Assembly: GCA_041576975.1 (NCBI GenBank)
Contig: JBFGJY010000017.1
Span: 1-41,951 of the forward strand
Length of the DNA stretch: 41,951 nt
Direction of reading: 5' to 3'
Source of the DNA: JBFGJY01 sp041576975
Lineage (GTDB): Bacteria; Pseudomonadota; Gammaproteobacteria; UBA4575
Both the position numbers and the translations under genes were made by a program. Under the pieces are notes generated by a model. The model did not search any database, was not told the DNA's origin, and was given only the letters and a program-made list of their open reading frames with translations. Below are positions 14,946 through 24,138 of the stretch, in pieces. The stretch's first letter is position 1. Every line of letters starts with the position of its first letter.

Positions 14946-16487
14946 ATGGCTGCTGCAGAATTTGAAACACCCGCAATTAAAGAATACCCCGTCATACCAC
15001 ACCTGCAAAAAGGCGTGATGGCGCACAGCAAACCGTTTGTGGCAAAAGCTGAGTTTCAAGAAAAATTGGGCTTTCCTGGCGAGCTGGTAGACAACTGGCA
15101 ACAAGTTGCGATCGATAAAATGGGAGAACTCAATAAAAAATATCGTTCTTTACAAGTATTTCTTGATTCATGTGTGAAATGTGGTGCCTGTACCGACAAG
15201 TGTCATTATTATCTGGGTACTACTGACCCAAAAAATATGCCTGTGGCACGACAGGATTTATATAGAAAAGTCTATCGTCGTTATTTCACACTCTCAGGCA
15301 AACTGTTTCCTAAACTTGTTGGCGCCGAAGATCTAACCGAAGAAGTTTTAGATGACTGGTATAGCTATTTTCATCAGTGCTCTCAATGCAGGCGCTGTTC
15401 AGTGTACTGCCCCTATGGCATCGATACTGCGGAAATTTCCATGGCCGCGCGTGATGTCATGGATGCCGTAGGCAAGGGACAAAAATATTGTAATGAGATT
15501 ATTGGTAAGGCGCAGACCATTGGTAACAATTTGGGGTTACCGGAACCGGCGCTTATTGACACTCTAGAAGGGTTGGAAGAAGACGTTGAAGAAGACACCG
15601 GCGTAAAAGTTCGTTTTCCCGTGGACGAAAAAGGCGCAGATGTTTTACTCGTCACGCCATCTGCCGATTTTTTTGCTGAACCGCATATAGATGGTTTGAT
15701 CGGGTATGCAAAAGTATTTCATCAAGCAGGAATTTCATGGACATTGAGCTCCTACGCAAGTGAAGCCGCAAACTTTGGAATGTTTATTGGTAGCTACGAA
15801 AACATGCAAAAACTTGCATTGCGAATTCGCAAAGCTGCAATTGACCTAGGCGCAAAAAGAATTGTGTTTGGTGAATGCGGACATGCTTGGCGTGTTGCCT
15901 ATTCGTTTTTGAATACACTTGCAGGCCCGTTTGATTTTCTAGATCCAAATTATCCTGTACCTCAACATATTTGTGAGGTGACTCATAGCTTAATTCAAGA
16001 AGGTAAGTTAACTTTAGATCCTTCACAAAACGATGATATGGTCGTAACCTTTCATGACTCATGTAATATTGCGCGCGCATCACGTATGGGGAATAAGCCC
16101 GGCGGCCAATTCACAATCCCAAGAGAAATAATTAAAGCGGTATGTAACAACTTTGTGGACATGCCAAGTTATGCCATCAAAGAAGGGACTTACTGCTGTG
16201 GCGGTGGCGGTGGTTTGTTAACGGATGATCTGATTGAGCTGCGTGTTAAAGGTGCATTGCCACGTATGGAAGCACTTAAAAATGTAGTGAATAACTATGG
16301 CGTAACTCATATGGTCGCGATCTGCGCCATTTGTAAGAGTCAGTTTTCAAAAGTGTTGCCGTACTATGATTTTCGAATGGATCAAGTCGTCAGCCTGCAT
16401 CAACTCGTGAGTAATGCAATTGTGTTACAACCTGAAGGAGAATTCTCAGAACAACCGAATGATGAAGAACAAGCAAAAGCGGCTTAA
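14946..16487 (+). CDS. dsrK: DsrK, HdrD-like iron-sulfur subunit of DsrMKJOP
   Basis: DsrK (513 aa) is a cytoplasmic membrane-associated subunit that redox-couples DsrC to the membrane. Two [4Fe-4S] motifs are present: C76/C79/C82/C86 (CVKCGACTDKC) and C145/C148/C151/C155 (CSQCRRCSVYC). The catalytic CCG domain contains HDSCNIARAS, then YCCGGGGG and CAICKSQF, which bind the special cubane as in heterodisulfide reductase HdrD. It starts two bases after dsrM. Confidence 0.96.
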   Translation: MAAAEFETPAIKEYPVIPHLQKGVMAHSKPFVAKAEFQEKLGFPGELVDNWQQVAIDKMGELNKKYRSLQVFLDSCVKCGACTDKCHYYLGTTDPKNMPVARQDLYRKVYRRYFTLSGKLFPKLVGAEDLTEEVLDDWYSYFHQCSQCRRCSVYCPYGIDTAEISMAARDVMDAVGKGQKYCNEIIGKAQTIGNNLGLPEPALIDTLEGLEEDVEEDTGVKVRFPVDEKGADVLLVTPSADFFAEPHIDGLIGYAKVFHQAGISWTLSSYASEAANFGMFIGSYENMQKLALRIRKAAIDLGAKRIVFGECGHAWRVAYSFLNTLAGPFDFLDPNYPVPQHICEVTHSLIQEGKLTLDPSQNDDMVVTFHDSCNIARASRMGNKPGGQFTIPREIIKAVCNNFVDMPSYAIKEGTYCCGGGGGLLTDDLIELRVKGALPRMEALKNVVNNYGVTHMVAICAICKSQFSKVLPYYDFRMDQVVSLHQLVSNAIVLQPEGEFSEQPNDEEQAKAA

Positions 16488-16529
16488 TTTATTAACCAAT
16501 CTTAGTTGAGACTTACAGAGGAGCAAAGC

Positions 16530-18479
16530 ATGGCAGTGCCTAAGGAACAAATTACCCACAAACTCACTTTTAGAAAATTTGAAGATGGAGATTATGTGTG
16601 GGGAAATTTTGGCGATCAGATTTTTGAAGCCGATCATTCATATAAATGCCCTACGTATGTACACCGTACACCACCTTGCCAAGGCAGCTGCCCATCGGGT
16701 GAAGACATTCGTGGTTGGTTGCAAATTGTACGCGGCATTGAAAAGCCACCGGCCGAAATGTCCATGCAAGAATACGCATTTCTACGCTCTACGGATGCGA
16801 ATCCTTTCCCTTCAATGATGGGGCGTGTATGTCCTGCACCTTGTCAAGATGGATGTAATCGAAATCATGTTGAAGATTTTGTCGGCATCAATGCCGTGGA
16901 ACAATACATTGGTGATACCGCCTATGAACAAGGTTTTAAATTTACAGCTCCCGAAAAATTAAGTGGCAAAAAAGTTGCCATCATTGGCGGCGGACCAGCA
17001 GGACTTGCTGCAGCGTATCAGTTACGTCGCAAAGGCCATGCCAGTGTAATTTTTGATGACCATGAAGAGCTTGGCGGTATGTTCCGTTATGGAATTCCTG
17101 GCTATCGCACTCCACGTGATTTTTTAGATCACGAAATACAACGCATTTTAGATTTGGGTAACATTGAAACTCGCATGAACACGCGTGTGGGAAAAGATGT
17201 GCACGTCAAAGAATTAGAAGACGAATTTGATGCCATTATCTGGGCCTTGGGTTGTCAATCTGGACGCGGACTCCCCGTAGAAGGTGGCGATGCACCAAAC
17301 TGTGTAGCTGGTGTAAAGTTCCTAGAAGCATTTAATACCGGGCGCTTAAAAGTTACTGCCGATCGTGTGGTGTGTGTTGGTGGCGGTGATACTTCCATTG
17401 ATGTCGTATCTGTTGCACGACGACTTGGAAAAATTGAAAAACTACATAAAGAAGAAGCCCCTGAATACGTCATTGGTGGTTATGTTGCACACGATGCAGC
17501 CTACGCAGCAGCGCGTGAAGGGGCTGATGTAACCCTGACTTCTTTATTTCCTCGTGCAGAGATGACTGCCGCCGAACACGAAGTACATGATGCCATGCGC
17601 GAAGGCGTAAAAATAAAAGACGGCGTGATGCCAGTCCAAGTTGTACTGGGTAAGGATGGCCGCGCCACAGCGCTGCGCATGGCGGAATGCAAAATGGAAG
17701 ATAACCGTCCAGTCCCTGTTGAAGGCACCGAGTTTGACATCGAATGTGACCTAATCGTTTCTGCAATTGGTCAAGGTGGTGATCTCGAAGGTCTTGAAGA
17801 ATTTGATAATGGTCGTGGCCTTATCGATGCAGATAAGTTTTATAACGTGCCCAATCGAGAAGGTCATTTTGTATGTGGCGATATTATACGCCCCCATCTT
17901 CTAACTACAGCTATCGGACAAGCTTCTATTGCGGCCGACAGTATCGACTACTATTTAAATGACCAAGAACTTAAGAAGCGTCCTAAAGTAGATGTACATC
18001 ACTTCAGCTTATTGGAGAAATTACAGGAGTCAGGACTTGAACCTGAAGATTATCAACAAGGTGAATATCGCGGCACGGACCAATCGAAATTCTCGGTACA
18101 TAATTATGAAGATCGTGCTGCACAAGAAATTATTGCTGCCGACGAATTATTTTTAAGCCACTTCCCCTACACACCGCGCAATTTACGCGAAGAGCATGGG
18201 CCTGATGCGGAACAAGTTTTGAGCCATTTCGAAGAACGCATGAAAAACTTTACTGATGAACAAGCGGTAGAAGAAGCCAATCGCTGCATGAGTTGTGGTA
18301 TGTGTTTTGAATGTGACAACTGCGTGGTGTATTGCCCACAAGATGCTGTCTTCCGCGTGAAAAAAGATGAGTCTACCATGGGCCGTTATGTCGACACCGA
18401 TTATAGTAAATGTATCGGTTGCCATATTTGTGCGGATGTTTGTCCTACAGGATACATCGACATGGCACTAGGCCACTAA
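16530..18479 (+). CDS. dsrL: DsrL, NAD(P)H-linked iron-sulfur flavoprotein of the dsr operon
   Basis: DsrL (649 aa) is a GltD-like flavoprotein that exchanges electrons between DsrAB and NAD(P)H and is required for sulfur oxidation in A. vinosum. Visible elements in order are CPTYVHRTPPCQGSCPSG and VCPAPCQDGCNRN (N-terminal clusters), VAIIGGGPAGLAAA (FAD), VVCVGGGDTSIDVVSVARR (NAD(P)H), GHFVCGDIIRPHLLTTAIG (FAD) and a C-terminal ferredoxin with CMSCGMCFECDNC and CIGCHICADVCPTG. ATG 16530 is chosen because GAGGAG precedes it; an in-frame ATG at 16506 would add eight residues. It is related along its full length to the minus-strand copy at 3735. A palindromic repeat separates it from dsrJ. Confidence 0.95.
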   Translation: MAVPKEQITHKLTFRKFEDGDYVWGNFGDQIFEADHSYKCPTYVHRTPPCQGSCPSGEDIRGWLQIVRGIEKPPAEMSMQEYAFLRSTDANPFPSMMGRVCPAPCQDGCNRNHVEDFVGINAVEQYIGDTAYEQGFKFTAPEKLSGKKVAIIGGGPAGLAAAYQLRRKGHASVIFDDHEELGGMFRYGIPGYRTPRDFLDHEIQRILDLGNIETRMNTRVGKDVHVKELEDEFDAIIWALGCQSGRGLPVEGGDAPNCVAGVKFLEAFNTGRLKVTADRVVCVGGGDTSIDVVSVARRLGKIEKLHKEEAPEYVIGGYVAHDAAYAAAREGADVTLTSLFPRAEMTAAEHEVHDAMREGVKIKDGVMPVQVVLGKDGRATALRMAECKMEDNRPVPVEGTEFDIECDLIVSAIGQGGDLEGLEEFDNGRGLIDADKFYNVPNREGHFVCGDIIRPHLLTTAIGQASIAADSIDYYLNDQELKKRPKVDVHHFSLLEKLQESGLEPEDYQQGEYRGTDQSKFSVHNYEDRAAQEIIAADELFLSHFPYTPRNLREEHGPDAEQVLSHFEERMKNFTDEQAVEEANRCMSCGMCFECDNCVVYCPQDAVFRVKKDESTMGRYVDTDYSKCIGCHICADVCPTGYIDMALGH

Positions 18480-18486
18480 GTGCACA

Positions 18487-18613
18487 TCTAAAAATGCGTC
18501 TTTTTCGTGATAGCTGCGTCAGCTCCGGGCTCAAATCCTCATGTATTTACATATACACTGCGGTTTTGCGCGCGACGCTTCCTTGCTCTAACGAAAAATT
18601 CACAATTTTTAGA
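18487..18613. repeat. palindromic dispersed element inside the dsr operon
   Basis: This 127-bp element has outer arms TCTAAAAAT (18487-18495) and ATTTTTAGA (18605-18613), inner arms TTTTTCGT (18501-18508) and ACGAAAAA (18591-18598), and a central hairpin TGTAT/ATACA (18542-18546, 18553-18557). It is homologous to copies at 3068 and 7760. It fills most of the dsrL-dsrJ gap, where it would form a long hairpin in the operon mRNA and may lower downstream expression or set an mRNA processing point. Confidence 0.78.
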
Positions 18614-18667
18614 AGCACCCTAGAATCATTAAAATTAGAATAAATAGGTTTTCATTGGCAGAGTGAG

Positions 18668-19156
18668 ATGCAGGGATCATTAAGTAATTTTTATAAATAC
18701 TTATGGTTATTCATTACCGTTATTACGTTTGTATTTCTAGCCAAGGCATTTGCAGATAGACCTGAAGATATACCTCCGCCTAAAGGTAAATATAGTGAAG
18801 AAACTATTTGTGTTGAACCTGTTGATATCATGCGCAAGCAACATTTTGACTTCATTCTAGATCATCGAGATAAAACCGTAGTTCAAGGCATACGCACGAA
18901 ACAATATAGTTTAATTGGCTGTATTGATTGTCACATTACACCTAATGCACAAGGTGAATACGCTCGTTACTCAGAGGAAACGCATTTTTGTGCAAGCTGC
19001 CACCAATTTACTGCGGTAAATATTGATTGTTTTCAATGTCACGCCGATCGACCTGAAGAAGCTATACGTAAGGCGATTCGTCCAAATCGAATTACCAAGA
19101 ATCACACACAGGATATGCATGTCTATTTACAGTCTAATGCGATGCATTCACGTTAA
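18668..19156 (+). CDS. dsrJ: DsrJ, periplasmic tri-haem cytochrome c
   Basis: DsrJ (162 aa) is the periplasmic c-type cytochrome of DsrMKJOP. Three CxxCH motifs are seen: CIDCH (85-89), CASCH (108-112) and CFQCH (121-125). An N-terminal hydrophobic segment (residues 10-29) is an uncleaved anchor or signal. C48 in ETICVEP corresponds to the cysteine proposed as an unusual haem ligand in A. vinosum DsrJ. The start follows the sequence GAGTGAG. Confidence 0.95.
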   Translation: MQGSLSNFYKYLWLFITVITFVFLAKAFADRPEDIPPPKGKYSEETICVEPVDIMRKQHFDFILDHRDKTVVQGIRTKQYSLIGCIDCHITPNAQGEYARYSEETHFCASCHQFTAVNIDCFQCHADRPEEAIRKAIRPNRITKNHTQDMHVYLQSNAMHSR

Positions 19157-19179
19157 TGAAATATTTATAATAAATAAGT

Positions 19180-19935
19180 ATGCGCTATAAATTAGACATA
19201 GAAGATGTGAACATCGAACGGCGTGGTTTTCTTCGCGACGTAGCTGCGTTGGGCGGTGTAACGCTTGCACCCGGCATAATTTTATATCAAACCGTTTGCG
19301 CAAAACCTGAGGATCAAGCCGTCAGCAGTCAACAGCGGTGGGGCATGTTGGTGAATACCAATGTTTGCCAAGAAGACTGTGATGCCTGTGTAACTGCATG
19401 CAATGAAGAACATGGACTATGGAGTTTAGATCGGCTGCAAACCGATGCACAATGGATACGCAAACTTAATATAAAAGATAAACAAACCGGTCACGTCACA
19501 TCATTACCGATGATGTGCCAGCATTGCGAACACCCTCCATGTGTGGATGTATGCCCAACCGGAGCTTCTTTTCGTCGTGAAGATGGAATTGTGTTAGTCA
19601 ATAAACACACTTGTATCGGCTGCCGCTATTGCATGATGGCTTGCCCGTACAAGGCACGCTCATTCATCCATGAGCCGCTGCAAGATCAACTTCCGCACTC
19701 ACCACGAGGCAAGGGCTGCGTCGAGAGCTGCACGTTATGTGTGCACAAAGTAGATCGCGGTGATAACAATACTGCCTGTGCAGAGGCATGTGAAAAAGAT
19801 GGACACAAAGCGCTTTTATTTGGTGATTTAAACGATCCAAGCAGTGAAATATCGAAACAATTAAAAAAACATGGTGGTACTCAAATTCGCGCGGATCTGG
19901 GACTGAACACAGGCGTACGCTATCAAGGTATTTAA
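19180..19935 (+). CDS. dsrO: DsrO, periplasmic iron-sulfur protein of DsrMKJOP
   Basis: DsrO (251 aa) is exported by the Tat system; the twin-arginine motif ERRGFLRD (R14, R15) precedes a hydrophobic stretch ending near residue 40. Several [4Fe-4S] motifs follow: CQEDCDACVTAC, CQHCEHPPCVDVCPTG, CIGCRYCMMACP and CVESCTLCVHKV with a later AEACEKDG. It passes electrons between DsrJ and DsrP. ATG 19180 has little Shine-Dalgarno character; the stop is two bases before dsrP. Confidence 0.95.
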   Translation: MRYKLDIEDVNIERRGFLRDVAALGGVTLAPGIILYQTVCAKPEDQAVSSQQRWGMLVNTNVCQEDCDACVTACNEEHGLWSLDRLQTDAQWIRKLNIKDKQTGHVTSLPMMCQHCEHPPCVDVCPTGASFRREDGIVLVNKHTCIGCRYCMMACPYKARSFIHEPLQDQLPHSPRGKGCVESCTLCVHKVDRGDNNTACAEACEKDGHKALLFGDLNDPSSEISKQLKKHGGTQIRADLGLNTGVRYQGI

Positions 19936-19937
19936 AA

Positions 19938-21158
19938 ATGGAAACGACTCGTTTTAGTTCAATCGACGCAAACTCCGCACAATATTGGATTTTGTTAGGC
20001 GTCTTAGCCATGGCTACATTGATAGGTGTGCTCTCAGCTCACCATATGGATGTTGAAGGTCACCACATTACGGGCATGAGTAATCAAATTGTATGGGGCA
20101 TGCCACATGTAGTCGCAATATTTTTAATTGTTGCAGCGTCAGGTGCATTGAATGTCGCATCCATTTCATCTGTATTTGGCAAAATAGACTATAAGCCTTT
20201 AGCAAGATTATCAGGCTTATTGGCAATTGCGCTATTAATTGGTGGACTGACAATTTTAGTCTTAGATCTTGGACGGCCGGATCGACTTATTGTTGCAATG
20301 ACCGTATATAACTTCAAATCGATTTTTGCATGGAACATCTTTTTATACACTGGATTTATTTTCATTACTGCAATTTATTTGTGGATGATGATGGAAAGAA
20401 GGATGAACAAATTCAGTAAACCGGCAGGGTTTGTAGCATTTATTTGGAGACTCATTCTGACTACCGGCACAGGATCCATTTTTGGTTTTTTAGTTGCACG
20501 CCAAGCCTATGATGCCGCCATCATGGCGCCGTTATTTATCATCATGTCATTTGCTTTTGGCCTTGCGGTGTTTATTTTAGTTTTGCAAGCAGGCTATAAA
20601 TGGACTCAACGTCCACTAGGTGATGCAATGCTGGCCAAACTCAAAAATTTATTGGGAATTTTTGTTGCGGCAGTGCTTTATTTTGTGTTGGCTTATCACT
20701 TAACTAATTTATACGCCACTGAACATCATGGTATCGAACGTTTTATATTATTAGATGGTGGTATATATACATTTTTATTCTGGGTGGTACAAATCCTTAT
20801 CGGTAGTGTAATTCCTTTAGCTTTAGTATTTGTCAAGCCAATGAGCCAATCTAGAGGCATGCTTACACTGGCAGCTAGTTTAGTTATTATTGGTGGTCTT
20901 GCTCAAACCTATGTAATTGTTATTGGTGGTCAAGCCTACCCACTAGTACTATTTCCAGGTATGCAAGAAAGCAGCAGTTTCTTTGATGGTATAGTAGCTG
21001 AATACGTACCTAGCATTTTTGAAATATTATTAGGTATTGGTGGCATAAGTCTGGCTTTAGTAATTGTAACCGTGGGTATCGCCATACTTGAATTTTTGCC
21101 AGAGAGTTTATCTGACAAGGCTCTGCAATTAGATTCAGCTCATTCCACTTCTGTATAA
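19938..21158 (+). CDS. dsrP: DsrP, NrfD-type integral membrane subunit of DsrMKJOP
   Basis: DsrP (406 aa) belongs to the NrfD/PsrC family of quinone-interacting membrane proteins. About ten hydrophobic spans are visible across the protein. Family landmarks include ALLIGGLTILVLDLGRPDR and FKSIFAWNIFLYTGF. It completes the second electron-transfer module (DsrJOP) in the membrane. It starts two bases after dsrO, and a terminator-like hairpin follows. Confidence 0.94.
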   Translation: METTRFSSIDANSAQYWILLGVLAMATLIGVLSAHHMDVEGHHITGMSNQIVWGMPHVVAIFLIVAASGALNVASISSVFGKIDYKPLARLSGLLAIALLIGGLTILVLDLGRPDRLIVAMTVYNFKSIFAWNIFLYTGFIFITAIYLWMMMERRMNKFSKPAGFVAFIWRLILTTGTGSIFGFLVARQAYDAAIMAPLFIIMSFAFGLAVFILVLQAGYKWTQRPLGDAMLAKLKNLLGIFVAAVLYFVLAYHLTNLYATEHHGIERFILLDGGIYTFLFWVVQILIGSVIPLALVFVKPMSQSRGMLTLAASLVIIGGLAQTYVIVIGGQAYPLVLFPGMQESSSFFDGIVAEYVPSIFEILLGIGGISLALVIVTVGIAILEFLPESLSDKALQLDSAHSTSV

Positions 21159-21166
21159 ACTTACCC

Positions 21167-21192
21167 AAGCACTGCTTGTTGGTGCTTTTTTA
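21167..21192 (+). terminator. terminator-like hairpin between dsrP and dsrN
   Basis: The stem AAGCAC / GTGCTT (21167-21172, 21182-21187) runs directly into TTTTT. It ends about ten bases before the GTG start of dsrN, so dsrN and dsrR would depend on read-through or on the hairpin being weak in vivo. Confidence 0.6.
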
Positions 21193-21200
21193 ATAATCTC

Positions 21201-22562
21201 GTGGCACATCTATTAATTTCCGCCGCCCACAAATCTTCCGGTAAAACGGTATTAAGCCTCGGTATCAGTGCAGCTTTGCGTAAAAAAGGCCTAAGCGTTC
21301 AGGCATTTAAAAAAGGACCCGATTATATTGATCCCCTATGGTTGACCAAGGCCACACAGCGAAATTGTTATAACCTCGATTTTTGGACGCAAAGCGAACA
21401 AGAAATCAAGTCCATGTTTGCACAACAAGGCCGAGATGCAGACATCAGTATTATTGAAGGTAACAAAGGCCTGCATGACGGACTTGCCACAGATGGCAGT
21501 AATAGTAATGCCGCATTAGCAAAATTGCTTGGTGCACCAGTAATCCTGGTGTTAGATACACGCGGCACAATACGGGGGGTTGCACCATTATTATTGGGTT
21601 ACCAACAGTTTGATTCAGACGTAAATATAGCCGGTGTCATTTTAAATTTCGTCGGCGGAGACCGTCATGCTGGAAAATTGGCTAGTGTCTTAGAACGATA
21701 CACGGATATCCCTATCCTCGGTACCGTGCAACGCCATAAAGAACTAGAATTAGTCGAACGTTATTTGGGTTTGATGCCTAGTAATGAAGACCAATTTGCA
21801 CAAAAAAAGATTGCGCATATATCTGACACTATCGCGCAACAAATAGATATTGATAAAATTTCAGTAATTGCAAATACCGCACCATCACCTGGAATTGTAG
21901 ATGATATAGAAAAACATTTTCAAAAAAGCCAATTAAAAATCGCATATGCCAAAGATGAAGCCTTTAGTTTTTATTATGCCGATGATTTAGATACTTTTGC
22001 ACAATATGGTGTGCAACTGCTCCCATTTGATACATTACAGGATACTCAGTTACCTGATGCAGACGCACTTTTTATAGGTGGAGGTTTCCCTGAAAAGCGC
22101 ATGCAACAGCTCGCAGCTAACACCAAGATGAAGCAAGCCATTTACGCTGCAGTTGAACAAGGAATGCCTACTTATGCAGAATGCGGCGGCTTAATGTATC
22201 TATGTAAATCAATAAAGTTTGCATCTGAACAATGTGAAATGGTGGGTATCATCGATGCCGAATGTGAAATGTTCGAAAAACCAATTGGGCGTGGTTACAC
22301 ATTATTGCAAAAAAATACTCGGCATCCCTGGCCAAATGTTGCCGGTCAACTCATTCAAGGACATGAATTTCATTATTCAAAACTCACCCATGTATCAAGT
22401 GATACCCAATATGCTTTTGAAGTAAATCGAGGTTTTGGCGTAACTGGACAAAGAGATGGAATTGTCTATAAAAATATTCTGGCTTGCTATACTCATCAAC
22501 GAAATACACAACAAAATCAATGGATTTCAAGTTTTATTGAATTTGTAAAAACATGCATCTAA
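21201..22562 (+). CDS. dsrN: DsrN, sirohaem amidase (CobB/CbiA family)
   Basis: DsrN (453 aa) is the cobyrinic acid a,c-diamide synthase-like enzyme that amidates sirohaem for DsrAB, using ATP and glutamine. The ATP-binding P-loop AAHKSSGKT is near residues 8-16. FKKGPDYIDP and IEGNKGLHDG are family motifs. The C-terminal class I amidotransferase domain shows the nucleophile cysteine in YAECGGLMYL and a later histidine in GHEFHYS. The start is GTG 21201 with no clear Shine-Dalgarno, immediately after a terminator-like hairpin. Confidence 0.93.
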   Translation: MAHLLISAAHKSSGKTVLSLGISAALRKKGLSVQAFKKGPDYIDPLWLTKATQRNCYNLDFWTQSEQEIKSMFAQQGRDADISIIEGNKGLHDGLATDGSNSNAALAKLLGAPVILVLDTRGTIRGVAPLLLGYQQFDSDVNIAGVILNFVGGDRHAGKLASVLERYTDIPILGTVQRHKELELVERYLGLMPSNEDQFAQKKIAHISDTIAQQIDIDKISVIANTAPSPGIVDDIEKHFQKSQLKIAYAKDEAFSFYYADDLDTFAQYGVQLLPFDTLQDTQLPDADALFIGGGFPEKRMQQLAANTKMKQAIYAAVEQGMPTYAECGGLMYLCKSIKFASEQCEMVGIIDAECEMFEKPIGRGYTLLQKNTRHPWPNVAGQLIQGHEFHYSKLTHVSSDTQYAFEVNRGFGVTGQRDGIVYKNILACYTHQRNTQQNQWISSFIEFVKTCI

Positions 22563-22610
22563 AGATGTATTAAAATTACGCATAAATCTAAAACTAGCTT
22601 GAAAAACAGT

Positions 22611-22937
22611 ATGTCCATTGAACTTACTGCTAATGCAGCAAATCAAATTAAAAAGTCCGCAATTCAATCAAAACTAGAAAATACGCCATTACGAATTGCA
22701 GCAACACGCAATGCCGATAATTCCATACATTATGGGCTTGGTTTTGATGATATTGGAAGTAGCAAAGGTAAAGATCATCATTTTGAATCAAATGGTGTAG
22801 AAATTGTCGTGGCTGATTCGAGTTTTGAATTACTCAAAGGCGCAACCATTGATTACGTCGAATTAGAACCTCAACAATTTCATTTTGTATTTCTAAACCC
22901 AAACGATCCAAACTATTCTCCACCCACTGAAGACTAA
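22611..22937 (+). CDS. dsrR: DsrR, cysteine-free A-type carrier homologue
   Basis: DsrR (108 aa) has the IscA/A-type carrier fold (LTANAANQIKKSA, LRIAATRN, GVEIVVADSS, GATIDYVEL). It has no cysteine at all, as described for A. vinosum DsrR, where the three cluster ligands are missing and a post-transcriptional role for dsr was proposed. ATG 22611 (MSIELTANAA) is preferred over TTG 22599. It is the last recognisable dsr gene here; no dsrS follows. Confidence 0.88.
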   Translation: MSIELTANAANQIKKSAIQSKLENTPLRIAATRNADNSIHYGLGFDDIGSSKGKDHHFESNGVEIVVADSSFELLKGATIDYVELEPQQFHFVFLNPNDPNYSPPTED

Positions 22938-22957
22938 CAATTAAAGGCACTTAATCA

Positions 22958-23398
22958 ATGACAACAAAGAGAGCCAGGATGAACGCAAAAAAATTTACTA
23001 TCGCTTCAATTGCCGTGGTTATATTTATCTTTATTTTTGAATTGTTATTCCATGGTATGTATTTGAAATCCACTTACGAACAAACTGCAGGCTTGTGGCG
23101 ATCCGAAGCGGAAATGAAAGATTATGTGCTTTGGCTTACTCTAGGGCAGATCTTTATATCAATTGGTTTTGTTGCACTATTTACCAAAGCCTTTAAACGC
23201 GGTGGAATCGTCGAAGGGGTAGTTTACGGATTGCTGTTGGCGATAATTTTTGTTGGTAATCTTTTAATCTGGTATGCAGTTGCCCCTTATCACACAAATC
23301 TTTTAATAAACTGGATAGTAGGAACTGTTATTGAATTGGTATTGGCGGGCGTAATTGTTGCATTTATTTATCAGTCAAGAACAACTGAGGCAGCCTAA
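22958..23398 (+). CDS. four-span membrane protein, 146 aa
   Basis: This small integral membrane protein has about four hydrophobic spans (near residues 14-32, 55-75, 84-105 and 118-140). A short loop between the first two contains YEQTAGLWRSEAEMKDY. The closest general impression is a DUF1761-like membrane protein, but I cannot assign a family. ATG 22958 has AAAGG upstream; ATG 22979 (MNAKKF) is an alternative. It follows dsrR by 20 bases but is not a known dsr gene. Confidence 0.7.
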   Translation: MTTKRARMNAKKFTIASIAVVIFIFIFELLFHGMYLKSTYEQTAGLWRSEAEMKDYVLWLTLGQIFISIGFVALFTKAFKRGGIVEGVVYGLLLAIIFVGNLLIWYAVAPYHTNLLINWIVGTVIELVLAGVIVAFIYQSRTTEAA

Positions 23399-23447
23399 AC
23401 TGCTAACATTACCGTTCTAGGAATGTAGTCACTCCCGATCATAGTCT

Positions 23448-23972
23448 ATGAAGAAATTTTTCACATTCATTTTATTGCTGATTTTGATTTTAGGCATTGT
23501 TGGATACTTCTTGCCTACGCAATACACTATTAATAAAAGTATTACTATTTCTTCGTCCCCAGCTCATATACACGAGTATGTTGGTGATCTAAAAAAGTGG
23601 GATATATGGACTCCATGGAAAGCAGAAGACCCGAATATGGAAATTACAATAAGCGATAGGACAACCGGGATTGGTGCCAGCCAAAGTTGGAAAGATAAAC
23701 ATGGTGGTAGTTCGCTTGTCTTTACATCTTGGTCACCTGAAAATGGCATCGAATACGATCTGTTTTTTAAAGCTGGAAAATATAAATGCAACAGCGCAAT
23801 TAAATATAATTCCACATCAAGATCTAAAACCAAGGTAAGGTGGACCATGCAGGGAGACATGAAGATGCCTATCATCGGAGGCTACTTCGCAATATTCATG
23901 AAATATTCAATTGGTTCTATGTTTCAGCAAGGACTAAATCAGTTGAAAACTATTGTCGAACAAGATAAATAA
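23448..23972 (+). CDS. SRPBCC/polyketide cyclase-like protein with N-terminal membrane anchor
   Basis: The 174-residue protein starts with a hydrophobic anchor (residues 4-24). A START/SRPBCC-type ligand-binding domain follows: ITISSSPAHIHEYVGDLKKWDIWTPW is the usual opening of the polyketide cyclase/dehydrase family, and MPIIGGYFAIFMKYSIGSMF is its closing helix. The ligand is unknown. The gene stands alone with 49 bases to the upstream gene. Confidence 0.78.
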   Translation: MKKFFTFILLLILILGIVGYFLPTQYTINKSITISSSPAHIHEYVGDLKKWDIWTPWKAEDPNMEITISDRTTGIGASQSWKDKHGGSSLVFTSWSPENGIEYDLFFKAGKYKCNSAIKYNSTSRSKTKVRWTMQGDMKMPIIGGYFAIFMKYSIGSMFQQGLNQLKTIVEQDK

Positions 23973-24138
23973 AGCCAAATTCAAAGTTATTTGTATAACA
24001 AATCATAATTCTGATAAATAAATGTAATTGCTGATAATCGGTAGTTTTACCTTACTAACGGTCGACTACAGTATTCGAGTTGTTACACGATCTCGCTACA
24101 CTCTTAAAAGGGAATTTTCATGTGTTGGCGAGGCTAAT

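Noticed and set aside
24028..24138. N-terminal extension of the lipoprotein from TTG 24028
   Set aside because: It would bury the signal peptide and lipobox inside the protein; ATG 24139 with GAGG fits better.
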